Positions 19,697 through 28,519 of a DNA stretch of 64,000 nt are shown here, piece after piece. The number at the start of each line of letters is the position of its first letter. Positions within the stretch are counted from its first letter, which is position 1. A model generated the notes under the pieces. The model was not told where the DNA came from. It worked only from the letters and a program-made list of their open reading frames with translations, and ran no database searches. The DNA is from Thermococcus barophilus MP. Lineage in GTDB: Archaea; Methanobacteriota_B; Thermococci; Thermococcales; Thermococcaceae. A program made the translations under genes and the position numbers. The stretch is from NCBI RefSeq assembly GCF_000151105.2, contig NC_014804.1:1054001-1118000 (forward strand), written 5' to 3'.

Positions 19697-19759
19697 TGTG
19701 TAGGCCCAGCCGGAACCCCCGCTTCACTGCTCCGCGGAGAGGGCGGGAGCTGGGCCTAC
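19697..19759 (-). ncRNA. probable H/ACA guide RNA
   Basis: On the minus strand an 11-bp perfect lower stem (GTAGGCCCAGC with GCTGGGCCTAC) encloses a pocket of about 8 nt on the 5' side and 5 nt on the 3' side. A 7-pair upper stem follows, capped by an 11-nt loop with GGA and GTGA elements as in an L7Ae k-loop. ACA follows the stem directly, 16 nt beyond the pocket. This matches archaeal single-hairpin pseudouridine guides. The C/D RNA begins three bases downstream on the same strand, so the two may be co-transcribed. A simple terminator is the alternative but would not explain the ACA. Confidence 0.68.
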
Positions 19760-19792
19760 TGATAAAGCATTAGGTAATGACAGTTTAAAAAC

Positions 19793-20920
19793 TTAGAGTC
19801 CACTCATCTTTTGGAGCAATAACCAAAACAGATCACCATAAAAGACAGAGATTAAAAATCCCAAAAAGAGCGCCGGTGCAAAGGGCATGGCTTTTCTAAC
19901 GATGAACTCATTTTCAAGCCTTCCTTCCTCAACAAGCTTTTTGAGCTTTTCTATTTGCTCTTTTGTTAAGCCTTCAGCAGTAGGGGAGGCTATAACATTT
20001 TCATAACTGAGCTTTAGGAGACTTAAATTCCCAGCAACTAAAGCTTTTTTGAATTTATCTGTGAAGCTTTCTCTATCTCTTAGAATTTCCCCATTCTTTT
20101 CGTAAATCCATTCTCCCAAAATGTCCCATTCTTTTAGCTCTTCAATAGGTTTTCGCTCTATGAGGATTTCCTCCCTGAGTACTTTAGTAAGAGAGAAGAA
20201 AACTTTGAAAATGTAAAATATGACTAAAAGCTTAACAAAAGATCTCAAAAAGACAGATCCCGTAATATAAGTGAAAATTGCCAACGATGCAACTCCAATT
20301 GTGTTACCAACTTTTTTATATTTTCCAAGTATTCCCACCAGTACCAAAGTCCCAATCCACCTAACCAGTGGATGCAATGCAACCCCAAGGTAATATTGCA
20401 AAACCACAAAAAACCCCAACGAAACCGTAATCCAGAGAGTTAGTTCAACAGTTAGCACCACGTTTTCAGTAAAAACAGCCTTCAGCCTATCGATTTTTTT
20501 CTTTACAATTAAGCTTGCAAGGGCATATATGAAAAGAAATGGAAAGACTCCAATTATGCTGTTAAAAAAGAGAGTCAAAGCATGCAGAGGATAATAAACG
20601 GCATAAGGGGCTTTTATTTTCGCATATTCCGAAGCATAAGGAAAGAGCGCAGAATATCCAGCCAAGATTATGACATCCCCACTTGCCCATCCTCCCAGTA
20701 GATACATGAGATATCCTATTAAAAACCCCGCCCCGAGACCAATCAACCCTGAGGATGCATAAAAGAGGTCTCCAACTTTAAGACCACTATAGACATAATA
20801 GACTATCCCCAAAGCTACAAAAGGAAAAATATGCTTGTCGTCAATAAAGCCAGTTTTTATGTCAGTGTAAGAAGTTAGAACCCCCATAATAACCCCAAGA
20901 GCAATTAATAAAAATTGCAC
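19793..20920 (-). CDS. archaeal prepilin peptidase (A24 family, EppA-like)
   Basis: A 375-residue membrane aspartyl protease that cleaves leader peptides from type IV pilin precursors. The first catalytic Asp is D20 in SYTDIKTGFID, and the second is D82 in GGWASGDVIIL, with Ala where the usual GxGD motif has Gly. About eight membrane segments are visible, and a soluble loop of ~120 residues near 245-345 precedes the last helix, longer than minimal FlaK enzymes. It directly follows two DUF361-type pilin genes, which points to EppA-like rather than flagellin processing. GTG 20920 is used behind GAGGTGA, which overlaps the stop of the preceding pilin. Confidence 0.82.
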   Translation of the reverse strand: MQFLLIALGVIMGVLTSYTDIKTGFIDDKHIFPFVALGIVYYVYSGLKVGDLFYASSGLIGLGAGFLIGYLMYLLGGWASGDVIILAGYSALFPYASEYAKIKAPYAVYYPLHALTLFFNSIIGVFPFLFIYALASLIVKKKIDRLKAVFTENVVLTVELTLWITVSLGFFVVLQYYLGVALHPLVRWIGTLVLVGILGKYKKVGNTIGVASLAIFTYITGSVFLRSFVKLLVIFYIFKVFFSLTKVLREEILIERKPIEELKEWDILGEWIYEKNGEILRDRESFTDKFKKALVAGNLSLLKLSYENVIASPTAEGLTKEQIEKLKKLVEEGRLENEFIVRKAMPFAPALFLGFLISVFYGDLFWLLLQKMSGL

Positions 20921-20929
20921 TATCTCACC

Positions 20930-21094
20930 TCAAAGGTTTTGTATGATTTCCTCTCTAATCGTTGCTGTATAATTGGAAATCACTCCATTTATACTCCTCA
21001 CACTACTTAAAATAACCCGAAGAGTTATAGCAACAAGTATCAAAGCTACAGCAACCATAAACAGATACTCTAAGGCACTTTGAGCTCGTCTCAA
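20930..21094 (-). CDS. mini type IV pilin, 54 residues
   Basis: A short gene reading MRRAQSALEYLFMVAVALIL at its start. It has a basic leader, the QSALEYL motif of the DUF361/EppA-type pilin leader (Q-x-S-x-E-x-x-x-L), a hydrophobic helix and about 25 polar residues ending in EEIIQNL. It resembles the next gene upstream over the leader and helix. TTG 21094 is the likely start behind GGTGGG, by comparison with that paralogue. Its stop overlaps the ribosome binding site of the peptidase gene, so the peptidase and its substrate are one operon. A mature form of about 49 residues would be among the smallest pilins. Confidence 0.8.
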   Translation of the reverse strand: MRRAQSALEYLFMVAVALILVAITLRVILSSVRSINGVISNYTATIREEIIQNL

Positions 21095-21129
21095 CACTCC
21101 CACCAAGATAATTTACATTACCAACAAAT

Positions 21130-21315
21130 TTAAAGATTGCTGTACTCATTCTTTACCTGATTTGTAAGATTTGAAGTCACATTGGAGATTGTTTCTCCCA
21201 ATTGTTCTGCATTTCCTGAAGTTGATTGGGGATGAACACGATAAATTATGATGATCACCATAAGTGCTATTGCCATCATGAAAAGATACTCAAGTGCCCC
21301 TTGTGCTCTTCTCAT
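21130..21315 (-). CDS. mini type IV pilin, 61 residues
   Basis: A class III signal peptide pilin: RRAQGALEYLFMMAIALMVI has the conserved Gln and Glu of the DUF361 leader, and cleavage before the Gln is expected. A short tail with two N-x-[ST] sequons (NVT and NLT) follows. ATG 21315 sits behind GGTGGC. It lies 35 bases ahead of the 54-residue pilin, and both precede the A24 peptidase. It probably forms an adhesive or secretion pilus distinct from the archaellum. Confidence 0.85.
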   Translation of the reverse strand: MRRAQGALEYLFMMAIALMVIIIIYRVHPQSTSGNAEQLGETISNVTSNLTNQVKNEYSNL

Positions 21316-21352
21316 CTATGCCACCCCACACTACTTTTTACAGTGGAAGGAA

Positions 21353-21360
21353 GATATAAA
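21353..21360 (-). promoter_or_regulatory. TATA box of the pilin-peptidase operon
   Basis: TTTATATC on the minus strand lies about 40 bases before the pilin ATG at 21315, a normal distance for a transcript with a short leader holding GGTGGC. Confidence 0.5.
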
Positions 21361-21451
21361 CATATTTCCCCAAAATTGAGCGATGTTTACCAAAAATTGT
21401 GGGATTATAACATTTTTAAACATCCTGAGCATGGTATTGAATGGTGAGATA

Positions 21452-21805
21452 ATGAAAATATACAAGCTTTATGTGAGAGATGAATACCTTGAAATGATAA
21501 AAAGTGGAAAAAAGAAAATTGAAGTTAGAGTGGCTTATCCACAGATAAAGGGCATTAAACCAAAAGATAAGATACTCTTTAATGATCTCGTGCCTGCCGA
21601 AGTAATCAGTGTAAAAAGATATGAGACATTTAGGCAAGTGCTCAGAGAGGAACCAATTGAAAAAATTTTCCCAGACAACCCAAGCTTCGAAAAAGCCTTA
21701 GGAAGATTTCACGAAATGTATCCAAAATGGAAGGAGAATCGCTATGGCGTCATAGCCATTAAATTCCACCTTCTAAAACCAAAATCGAAAGGTGAGCAAA
21801 AGTGA
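21452..21805 (+). CDS. ASCH domain protein
   Basis: A 117-residue single ASCH domain (PUA-like beta barrel). It has the conserved [16 protein letters not shown] segment with the G-x-K-x-x-E-x-R pattern, and a strand at [25 protein letters not shown] proteins bind RNA, and some hydrolyse N4-acetylcytidine. ATG 21452 follows GGTGAGAT; the open frame upstream is not needed. It overlaps the next gene, also an ASCH protein, by four bases, so the pair is coupled. Confidence 0.75.
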   Translation: MKIYKLYVRDEYLEMIKSGKKKIEVRVAYPQIKGIKPKDKILFNDLVPAEVISVKRYETFRQVLREEPIEKIFPDNPSFEKALGRFHEMYPKWKENRYGVIAIKFHLLKPKSKGEQK

Positions 21806-22374
21806 AGAACCTAAAATTCGACGGACGCTACAAGGATATGCTACTCAGCGGAAGAAAAAGAGCGACCATAAGATTAGGAAAAAAGATAAATCTAAAGCCT
21901 GGTGATGAGGTTTTGATACATTCTGGGGGATACGTATTGGGAAAAGGCATTATAAAGAGAGTTGAAACAAAGAAAGTTTCTGAGCTCACTGACGAAGATG
22001 CTCGTTTGGATGGATTTAAAAACAAAGAGGAGCTGATAAAAGCTTTAAAAGAGCACTACAAACATTTAACCCCAGAAACCCCAGCAACAATAATAGAATT
22101 TGAGATAACCAAGCTCATGGATAAACCTATCCTTTCAGCGGACTTTCCATATGAAGGGAACAATCCAATAGAAATTGCCGAAAAGGCACTCAAATACCTC
22201 GACAATCTAAGCTTTGAGGAAATTGCACTTTTGAACCTCTTCCTGAAAGAGGGAAGCCTCAGGAAAGCAGCATATAAGCTTGGAGGGTTGAACAAGAGAT
22301 ATAAAATTAGAGAAGTTTTAAGAAAGGCATACGAAGAGCTCAAAAAGAAGGGTTTAATGGAACCAAAAATTTAA
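21802..22374 (+). CDS. ASCH domain protein with C-terminal helix-turn-helix-like region
   Basis: A 190-residue protein. Residues 1-110 form an ASCH domain ([27 protein letters not shown], then [12 protein letters not shown]). Residues about 125-188 are helical ([20 protein letters not shown], then an arginine-rich helix), resembling a small helix-turn-helix. GTG 21802 overlaps the stop of the first ASCH gene. Two ASCH paralogues in one operon, one with an extra DNA/RNA-binding-like tail, suggest a joint RNA-related role. It overlaps by four bases with the convergent RAM-domain gene. Confidence 0.7.
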   Translation: MKNLKFDGRYKDMLLSGRKRATIRLGKKINLKPGDEVLIHSGGYVLGKGIIKRVETKKVSELTDEDARLDGFKNKEELIKALKEHYKHLTPETPATIIEFEITKLMDKPILSADFPYEGNNPIEIAEKALKYLDNLSFEEIALLNLFLKEGSLRKAAYKLGGLNKRYKIREVLRKAYEELKKKGLMEPKI

Positions 22375-22655
22375 TACACCCATATCTGCTGTCTTGAATT
22401 CCAGTATTCTTTTAATTCCTCCTTTGTATGATGTTCTGCCACTGGATAAATTCTCACTGAATACACACCCCTCATTTGAGATATTTCAAGGGCAATGTCT
22501 CTTAAGCTTCTTTCGTTTTCAACTTTTATAACTGCAACTATATTTGAATCTCCTACAGTTTGGTATATCTCCTCTATTAGCCCTCTCTTCCACAGTTGTC
22601 TCTGAACTTCGGTAGCCTTTTCCTCAGCCGCACTTATGAACAGTATAACTTTCAT
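22371..22655 (-). CDS. stand-alone Lrp/AsnC RAM-domain protein
   Basis: A 94-residue protein equal to the ligand-binding RAM domain of Lrp/AsnC regulators (beta-alpha-beta-beta-alpha-beta), with no DNA-binding helix-turn-helix. The glycine-containing turn VGDSNIVAVIKV is typical. Such half-size proteins form oligomers that bind amino acids and may modulate full-length Lrp proteins. GGGGGTGAGA precedes ATG. A divergent sister lies 86 bases upstream on the same strand. Confidence 0.72.
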   Translation of the reverse strand: MKVILFISAAEEKATEVQRQLWKRGLIEEIYQTVGDSNIVAVIKVENERSLRDIALEISQMRGVYSVRIYPVAEHHTKEELKEYWNSRQQIWVY

Positions 22656-22741
22656 ACTCTCACCCCCATACTATAATAGATCTAAAACAATTTATACGCT
22701 CTATGCTAACTCTAAGTGGTGAAAAATTGCAAAATAAGACC

Positions 22742-23029
22742 TTAGAATACATAAAAAATACTATCCTCCTGTATTTCATTGAACTGATGCTTTTCTGCAG
22801 AGTTTTTAAGTGCGTTGCTTGACAGTTTAACCGGGAAAAGTTTGAACTTTCCACTTCCTATGAGTCTTATTAACTCCAAACTGAACTCTTTAAGCTCATT
22901 TTCGTCAGTAAATTCAATCTTAGCTATGAAATCGTACTCCCCATAGAGCCAATATCCCTCTACGGGAAGCTTTTTGAGCACCTCATCCCTTACTCCCCAT
23001 ACCAGCAGTATAGCCTCGAGCTCAATCAC
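22742..23029 (-). CDS. RAM-domain-like protein, divergent Lrp/AsnC relative
   Basis: A 95-residue protein with a ferredoxin-like alpha/beta order: an IELEAILLVWGV strand, a helix, a GYWLYGEYDFIAKIEF hairpin, a LKEFSLELIRLIG helix and a KFKLFPV strand. That matches a stand-alone RAM domain, followed by a 25-residue tail. It lacks a DNA-binding domain. It precedes the first RAM gene on the same strand and may act with it. The ribosome binding site GGGGGGTGA is strong. The 189 bases upstream hold back-to-back promoters. Confidence 0.55.
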   Translation of the reverse strand: MIELEAILLVWGVRDEVLKKLPVEGYWLYGEYDFIAKIEFTDENELKEFSLELIRLIGSGKFKLFPVKLSSNALKNSAEKHQFNEIQEDSIFYVF

Positions 23030-23218
23030 CCCCCAAGAGTTTTCAGCTATCAGATGCAGTAGGTGTATAAATCACTTTCGTATACTTTTCAGATAAAATG
23101 GCAAAATTTAGAAAACTTTTTGGCAACTCTCTGTCATCTATGCAACATCGTTTTCATAGGCTCTAAATATTTAATCCATAAATAACAAAGAGTTTTAACC
23201 TGAGAATCGGAGATAAAC

Positions 23219-23929
23219 ATGGTGGTGTTAATGATCAAGGCTGTATTCTTCGATTTTGTTGGAACTCTTTTGAGCAAAGAGAGTGAAGCTGTTACCCATC
23301 TCAAAATCATGGAAGAAGTTCTAAAGAATGCGAATGCAGAAATTAACACAAAACAGCTTTTGGAGGAATATGATCACCTCACAAAAGAGGAGTTCAGCAA
23401 ACTGGCAGGAAAACCTTACAAGCCAATACGCATTATAGAAGTTGAAATTACCGAAAGGCTTGCCAAAAAATACAATTTTGAAGTTCCAGAGGATTTCTGG
23501 CAAATCCACTTGAAAATGCACCAACTCTATGGAAAGCTTTACCCAGAAGTCGTTGAAACTCTAAAAGAGCTCAGAAAGAGAGGTTATCACGTTGGACTTA
23601 TTACAGACTCAGATAATGACTATTTAAGGGCTCATTTAGAAGCATTGGGAATTTTTGACCTCTTTGACAGCATAACAACAAGTGAAGAGGCAGGATTCTT
23701 TAAGCCGCATCCGAAAGTTTTCGAAACTGCACTTAAAAAAGCTGGAGTTAAAGGAGAAGAAGCGGTTTATGTTGGTGATAACCCCCTCAAAGACTGTGTT
23801 GGTGCAAGACAAGTTGACATGATAAGCATCTTGCTTGACAAAACAGGAGAAAAGAGAGAGCTTTGGGGAGAGTGCGAGTTCATAATAAGCGACTTGAAGG
23901 AAGTTTTGGACATAGTATCTGAGATCTGA
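23219..23929 (+). CDS. HAD-superfamily phosphatase (TIGR02253-like)
   Basis: A 236-residue HAD hydrolase with a helical C1 cap. Motif I is FFDFVGTLL, where the usual second Asp is replaced by Val, which would weaken phosphatase chemistry. Motif II lies in LITDSDN, Lys in FKPHPKVF, and GDNPLKDCVGA is motif IV. Thermococcales relatives such as PH1421 are magnesium-dependent phosphatases with a complete DxD motif. ATG 23219 follows CGGAGAT; ATG 23231 behind GGTGGTG is equally possible. A guide RNA on the opposite strand follows the stop directly. Confidence 0.72.
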   Translation: MVVLMIKAVFFDFVGTLLSKESEAVTHLKIMEEVLKNANAEINTKQLLEEYDHLTKEEFSKLAGKPYKPIRIIEVEITERLAKKYNFEVPEDFWQIHLKMHQLYGKLYPEVVETLKELRKRGYHVGLITDSDNDYLRAHLEALGIFDLFDSITTSEEAGFFKPHPKVFETALKKAGVKGEEAVYVGDNPLKDCVGARQVDMISILLDKTGEKRELWGECEFIISDLKEVLDIVSEI

Positions 23930-23930
23930 G

Positions 23931-23982
23931 GTCAGCAACGGCAGGGTTCATCACAACTAAGCCAGCGAAATTGTCATCATCC
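23931..23982 (-). ncRNA. C/D box guide RNA
   Basis: On the minus strand the order is C box ATGATGA (23980-23974), 12-nt guide CAATTTCGCTGG, a degenerate D' box CTTA (23961-23958), GTT, C' box GTGATGA (23954-23948), 12-nt guide ACCCTGCCGTTG and D box CTGA (23935-23932). It fits exactly between the HAD stop and the convergent lipid synthase gene. Only the D' box departs from consensus. Targets were not assigned. Confidence 0.82.
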
Positions 23983-23990
23983 CTCTTTTT

Positions 23991-24551
23991 TCAGCTCAGC
24001 CTTTTCTTTGCCTCCCATAGCCTTTGAAAGGCTGTAATCCAAGCCAAGAGTGCAACAATGTAAACCCCCACATCCACTCTGTTAAAGAGTGCTGCAGTTA
24101 TTAAAATCAGCAGTCTCTCGGCTCTCTCCGCAATACCCACAGCTAAAGTTCCACTTCCAGCAAGCTCTGCTCTGCATCTTTCGTAACTTACCAGATATGA
24201 CCCAATTAGAGCTATAAATGCAATTTTCCAATCAACCAGACCACCATAAGCAATTCCAAATAAAACTACCCCATCACTGACCCTATCAGTTGTTGAATCT
24301 AAAAACGCCCCAAAACGGGAAGTTTTGCCGGTTAGCCTTGCCAAAGTGCCGTCAAGGGCATCAATTAACGAACCAAAGATTAAAGTTAAAGCGGCTAATC
24401 TCTGCTCTCCCATAGCAAAGAAGTAAGCAGCCAATAGGGAGATCAGCATCCCAATGACAGTTAGCTGATTTGGAGTCATGCCGATTTTCGCCAGAGGTCT
24501 GACAATTGTTTCCAAGTAACCTTTGAAAACTGGCCTGTATCTATTGAGCAT
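23991..24551 (-). CDS. archaetidylinositol phosphate synthase-type CDP-alcohol phosphatidyltransferase
   Basis: A 186-residue membrane enzyme with the CDP-alcohol phosphotransferase signature spread over [13 protein letters not shown] and then [14 protein letters not shown], which supplies all the Asp ligands of the two metals. The family joins CDP-archaeol to inositol-1-phosphate to make archaeal inositol phospholipids. Six membrane helices are visible. ATG 24551 overlaps the end of trm56 by 11 bases, so the genes are co-transcribed. Inositol phosphate as acceptor is assumed from archaeal relatives. Confidence 0.82.
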   Translation of the reverse strand: MLNRYRPVFKGYLETIVRPLAKIGMTPNQLTVIGMLISLLAAYFFAMGEQRLAALTLIFGSLIDALDGTLARLTGKTSRFGAFLDSTTDRVSDGVVLFGIAYGGLVDWKIAFIALIGSYLVSYERCRAELAGSGTLAVGIAERAERLLILITAALFNRVDVGVYIVALLAWITAFQRLWEAKKRLS

Positions 24552-25080
24552 TTTTCCCGACCTCTATCACTTTCTTCCCCCTCTCTTGGGGTATTATCTT
24601 AAGTTTAGCATTTTCGAATTCCTTTCTTAGTCCTTCCCCCTCTAAGAGTCTGTCCAAAAATACTGCTAACGCTGCAACCTCACTGTGAGGCTGGTTTCCA
24701 ATTGCAACGTTGTAATGAGCAAGCTCATAAACTTCTCTTGGAACTTTTTCTGCCCCTACAACAACTAAGATGTTTTCTCCATGTCTTAAATGCTCCCTGA
24801 TTTTAGGCAGTGCGTCATCCACATGAATTCCATACATCGTGAGGTGGACTATCTTCCCTTTCCATTCCCGCATTATCCTCTTCCAGTGAGGGTCAAATTT
24901 GATAAAGAACGGCCCTCCCCAACGCTTTATAACGTCCTCAACACTTTCCCTTACATGTTCATCTTCATCAGCTGCAATTATTATCCCATCCGCTCCAAAA
25001 GCTCTTGCTGTCAATGCCACATGAGTTGTTATCCTTTTATCTCTCTCAGGTCTGTGTCCCAATCGTAGCACCACTATCAT
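24541..25080 (-). CDS. trm56: tRNA (cytidine-56 2'-O)-methyltransferase
   Basis: The archaeal aTrm56 SPOUT enzyme, which methylates the ribose of C56 in the T loop in place of a guide RNA. Its 179 residues start [20 protein letters not shown], the typical N terminus, and the knot region contains [18 protein letters not shown] and [18 protein letters not shown] 25080 matches the conserved start and overlaps the previous stop by four bases; the longer open frame lies inside the neighbouring gene. It forms a compact operon with the lipoprotein and the lipid synthase. Confidence 0.9.
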   Translation of the reverse strand: MIVVLRLGHRPERDKRITTHVALTARAFGADGIIIAADEDEHVRESVEDVIKRWGGPFFIKFDPHWKRIMREWKGKIVHLTMYGIHVDDALPKIREHLRHGENILVVVGAEKVPREVYELAHYNVAIGNQPHSEVAALAVFLDRLLEGEGLRKEFENAKLKIIPQERGKKVIEVGKNAQ

Positions 25081-26675
25081 TTGTATACCCCCCTTAGAAT
25101 GTACCAGTACTTTCTGAAGTTCTCGGGCCAAGGTTTATCCTTATAAAACTCATAAAGTGCTGTCATACTTCTTTCAATATCTTTATAATCGTACTTCAGA
25201 AGCATCTCATTAAGCTCCTTTTCAGGAGCTGATGCAAATATAAAGAGAGCAAATATCTGCTCATTTTCATTCATCCTGTTGAGCATTAGAGTCAGCTTTG
25301 TCTTCAGCATTGGATTAAGTTTTTTCTCTACTTGTGTCATGAGTTTGTCCTTAAGATTTGCAAGGTAGTCAGGGCCAACATCCACATGCTCATGTCCCTT
25401 CAGCTCTTCTGGAGCCTGAGCAACAAGCTTAAAGTTTCCTTGAGTTAGGAGCTGATATACCCTTGGAAAATACGGAGTTGCAATGTACTCATTCCTTGTG
25501 CCAATAAAGCCGTGTTTGAAGTCAACAACATACCATCTTCCTCCAGAGTAGAATTCTGAGAGGGGATTTATAATGCAGTCTGTACCGTTGTATAGGCTGA
25601 CGATTCTTGAGGGTACGTTTATCGATTTCATCATTGCTGTGAAGAGAAGCTGCCCTTCAGCATAACTAATCTTATTCTGCTGAAGTATTTTCTGTGGATC
25701 CACCGATGCCGTCGTATCTCCAAATTTATAGTGCTCAAGGATCCACGAGTATATTTTCTTCGCAGCTTCAACTTCGGATTTCGATTTAAGGACAAGCGGC
25801 AAGGCATAGTTCCTTAAAATGCTAACATTTGCATAAGGGGTGGAATTGAACCGTTCAATCCAGTAGCCATCAACCAGATATTTGTTTTCAATCCAGTAAT
25901 ACTTATCACCATATGCCTTCCTTAAAGTTTCGTTATTAGCGAACCAAGGAGCCCAGGTAATCTCAATGTACCTGCTGACAATTTCCTTTTTTTCATTCCC
26001 ATTTTCAAAGTAGTTTACAATAACTGTCACATATCCGGAAACATGCCTATACGGAGCATCTATTTGGTAGACTATCTTATATGACTGTCCTCCATATATT
26101 TTCTCAGGAATCTTACTCCTGTTAATGATTTTCAAGCCATCAAGGAGATTAACGGAAACCTCTCCTATCTCTATTGGTGTCATACCACTGTTTTTTAGTT
26201 CAACAGTTATGTTGAAGATTTTTCCACCGCTGACACTTGACGGGACATTCACCTCCATAGAAAGTTCTCCAGGGGGCATCTTTGTTTCTTCTTTAACAAC
26301 AGTTATTGTGAACTCATGGTAGAACCCCTTCCACGTTCTGTGAAGCTCATCAATGAGCTCCAGGGGGACTCCTATTGTATACACCCCGGGTTTATCCGGA
26401 GCTTTCACTATCCAAACAAGCTCTACTTTCTCCCCCACCTTTAACGGGGAAGGGAACTTAGGATTTTGGAGAATTTTAAAGTCTGGATTGTTAATCGCCA
26501 GATCTGCTCCAATGAAGGCAACTTTCCCTGTGTTGTTGATAGTTACAATTATATGGAATGTCCCCCCGGCTTTTACAACAGTCCTATCAATCTCAAAGGT
26601 AACCACAGCCGGTTGCTTAATCAGGCATCCCGATGCAAAAATTATCAAGAGCAAAAGGAAGGCAGATTTTTTCAA
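25077..26675 (-). CDS. lipoprotein with Ig-like domains and a catalytically dead transglutaminase-like domain
   Basis: A 532-residue secreted lipoprotein. The lipobox is FASGC at the end of the signal peptide (Cys near 17). Two CARDB-like beta-sandwich repeats follow (about 25-130 and 140-245). A transglutaminase-like fold (about 290-420) has the helix [16 protein letters not shown] and the strand GGRWYVVDF. The nucleophilic Cys position is Tyr in [10 protein letters not shown], and the His before the GGRW strand is also absent, so it is probably a binding or scaffold domain. A helical C-terminal region of ~110 residues completes it. It overlaps trm56 and follows the SPOUT-like gene by five bases. 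Confidence 0.7.
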   Translation of the reverse strand: MKKSAFLLLLIIFASGCLIKQPAVVTFEIDRTVVKAGGTFHIIVTINNTGKVAFIGADLAINNPDFKILQNPKFPSPLKVGEKVELVWIVKAPDKPGVYTIGVPLELIDELHRTWKGFYHEFTITVVKEETKMPPGELSMEVNVPSSVSGGKIFNITVELKNSGMTPIEIGEVSVNLLDGLKIINRSKIPEKIYGGQSYKIVYQIDAPYRHVSGYVTVIVNYFENGNEKKEIVSRYIEITWAPWFANNETLRKAYGDKYYWIENKYLVDGYWIERFNSTPYANVSILRNYALPLVLKSKSEVEAAKKIYSWILEHYKFGDTTASVDPQKILQQNKISYAEGQLLFTAMMKSINVPSRIVSLYNGTDCIINPLSEFYSGGRWYVVDFKHGFIGTRNEYIATPYFPRVYQLLTQGNFKLVAQAPEELKGHEHVDVGPDYLANLKDKLMTQVEKKLNPMLKTKLTLMLNRMNENEQIFALFIFASAPEKELNEMLLKYDYKDIERSMTALYEFYKDKPWPENFRKYWYILRGVYK

Positions 26676-26680
26676 CTATC

Positions 26681-27112
26681 TCACCTTTTCAGCTCATGAA
26701 GGAGGATTGCCAATTCTCCAAGCTCACCAATCTCCCACTTTATATTAATTGGCGTTCCCATTTCAATTTCTTTCTTGCCAAGCCCCGGCTCAGTTCCACC
26801 AAAGATAAACATCACCTTCTTCTCTTTCAATTTTTCCCTCAATTCCTCCCAATTAGTTGGTTTCCCAAACTTCGTGATTGTATAGATTTTGTCGGGCTGA
26901 ACTACCTCAATTGCGTCGGGCAGATCTCCCACGATTAAGACATTTTTGCCTCTTTTGAATGCCTCCTTATGTATCTCCGGCACTCCCATTTGTGCTGCAG
27001 TACCTGTAGGCTTTGAAATCACTAATAAGTCAACGTCAAAGCCAAATGCTATTTTAGCAAACTCCTCAAGCTTCCTTGTTGCATTGATGTTGTGATACAC
27101 AACGATTATCAT
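26681..27112 (-). CDS. conserved archaeal protein, possibly SPOUT-like, unknown function
   Basis: A 143-residue alpha/beta protein with alternating strands and helices: IIVVYHNINATRKL, VDLLVISKP, NVLIVGDLPDA, KVMFIFGGTEPGLGKKE and a terminal ELGELAILLHELKR. The glycine-rich loop GGTEPGLG near the C terminus followed by a helix recalls the knot of SPOUT methyltransferases such as the DUF531 group, but I cannot confirm it. It sits in the same strand run as trm56. RNA methylation is a weak inference. Confidence 0.5.
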   Translation of the reverse strand: MIIVVYHNINATRKLEEFAKIAFGFDVDLLVISKPTGTAAQMGVPEIHKEAFKRGKNVLIVGDLPDAIEVVQPDKIYTITKFGKPTNWEELREKLKEKKVMFIFGGTEPGLGKKEIEMGTPINIKWEIGELGELAILLHELKR

Positions 27113-27162
27113 TCCCTCACCTCCAAAGGCTCTTTAAAGGATTGAACCTTAATAACCTTTAG

Positions 27163-27939
<777 letters not shown>

Positions 27940-27943
27940 TTGG

Positions 27944-28507
27944 ATGCCAAAACGCGGCTTATTTGTTGGTCGCTTTCAGCCTGTTCATAACGGACACATA
28001 AAAGCTTTAGAATTCGTTTTTTCTCAGGTTGATGAGGTGATAATAGGTATAGGAAGTGCACAGGCAAGCCACACCCTGAAAAATCCGTTTACAACAAGTG
28101 AAAGAATGGAGATGCTGATAAGGGCATTAGATGAGGCGGGGTTTAAAAGAAAGTACTATCTAATTCCTCTGCCGGATATAAACTTTAACGCAATCTGGGC
28201 AACCTATGTGGTCAGCATGGTTCCAAAATTTGACGTGGTGTTTACTGGTAATTCCTTGGTGGCCCAGCTTTTCCGTGAGAAAGGTTATGAGGTCATAGTA
28301 CAGCCAATGTTCAGGAAGGACATCCTTTCGGCTACAGAAATAAGAAAAAGAATGATCGAGGGCAAGCCTTGGGAAGAACTTGTTCCAAAGAGCGTTGCAG
28401 AATTCATAAAGGAAATAAAAGGAGTCGAAAGGATAAGAATGCTGGCGACAAATCTCGAGAAAAACGAGAAAGAGCTTCAGGCACCGATCAGGATTCCTGA
28501 GTTTTAG
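27944..28507 (+). CDS. nadM: nicotinamide-nucleotide adenylyltransferase
   Basis: The archaeal NMN adenylyltransferase that completes NAD synthesis. Its 187 residues show the nucleotidyltransferase signature GRFQPVHNGH (about 9-18) and the second motif ILSATEIRKRM. ATG 27944 follows GAGGTGA. It is coupled to the SAM hydrolase gene. Length and motifs match the NadM family. Confidence 0.93.
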   Translation: MPKRGLFVGRFQPVHNGHIKALEFVFSQVDEVIIGIGSAQASHTLKNPFTTSERMEMLIRALDEAGFKRKYYLIPLPDINFNAIWATYVVSMVPKFDVVFTGNSLVAQLFREKGYEVIVQPMFRKDILSATEIRKRMIEGKPWEELVPKSVAEFIKEIKGVERIRMLATNLEKNEKELQAPIRIPEF

Positions 28508-28519
28508 CTCCAGCTTCTG

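Noticed and set aside
19700-19759. Hairpin as a bacterial-style terminator
   Set aside because: No T tract follows the stem on either strand; the pocket, k-loop-like loop and ACA fit an H/ACA RNA.
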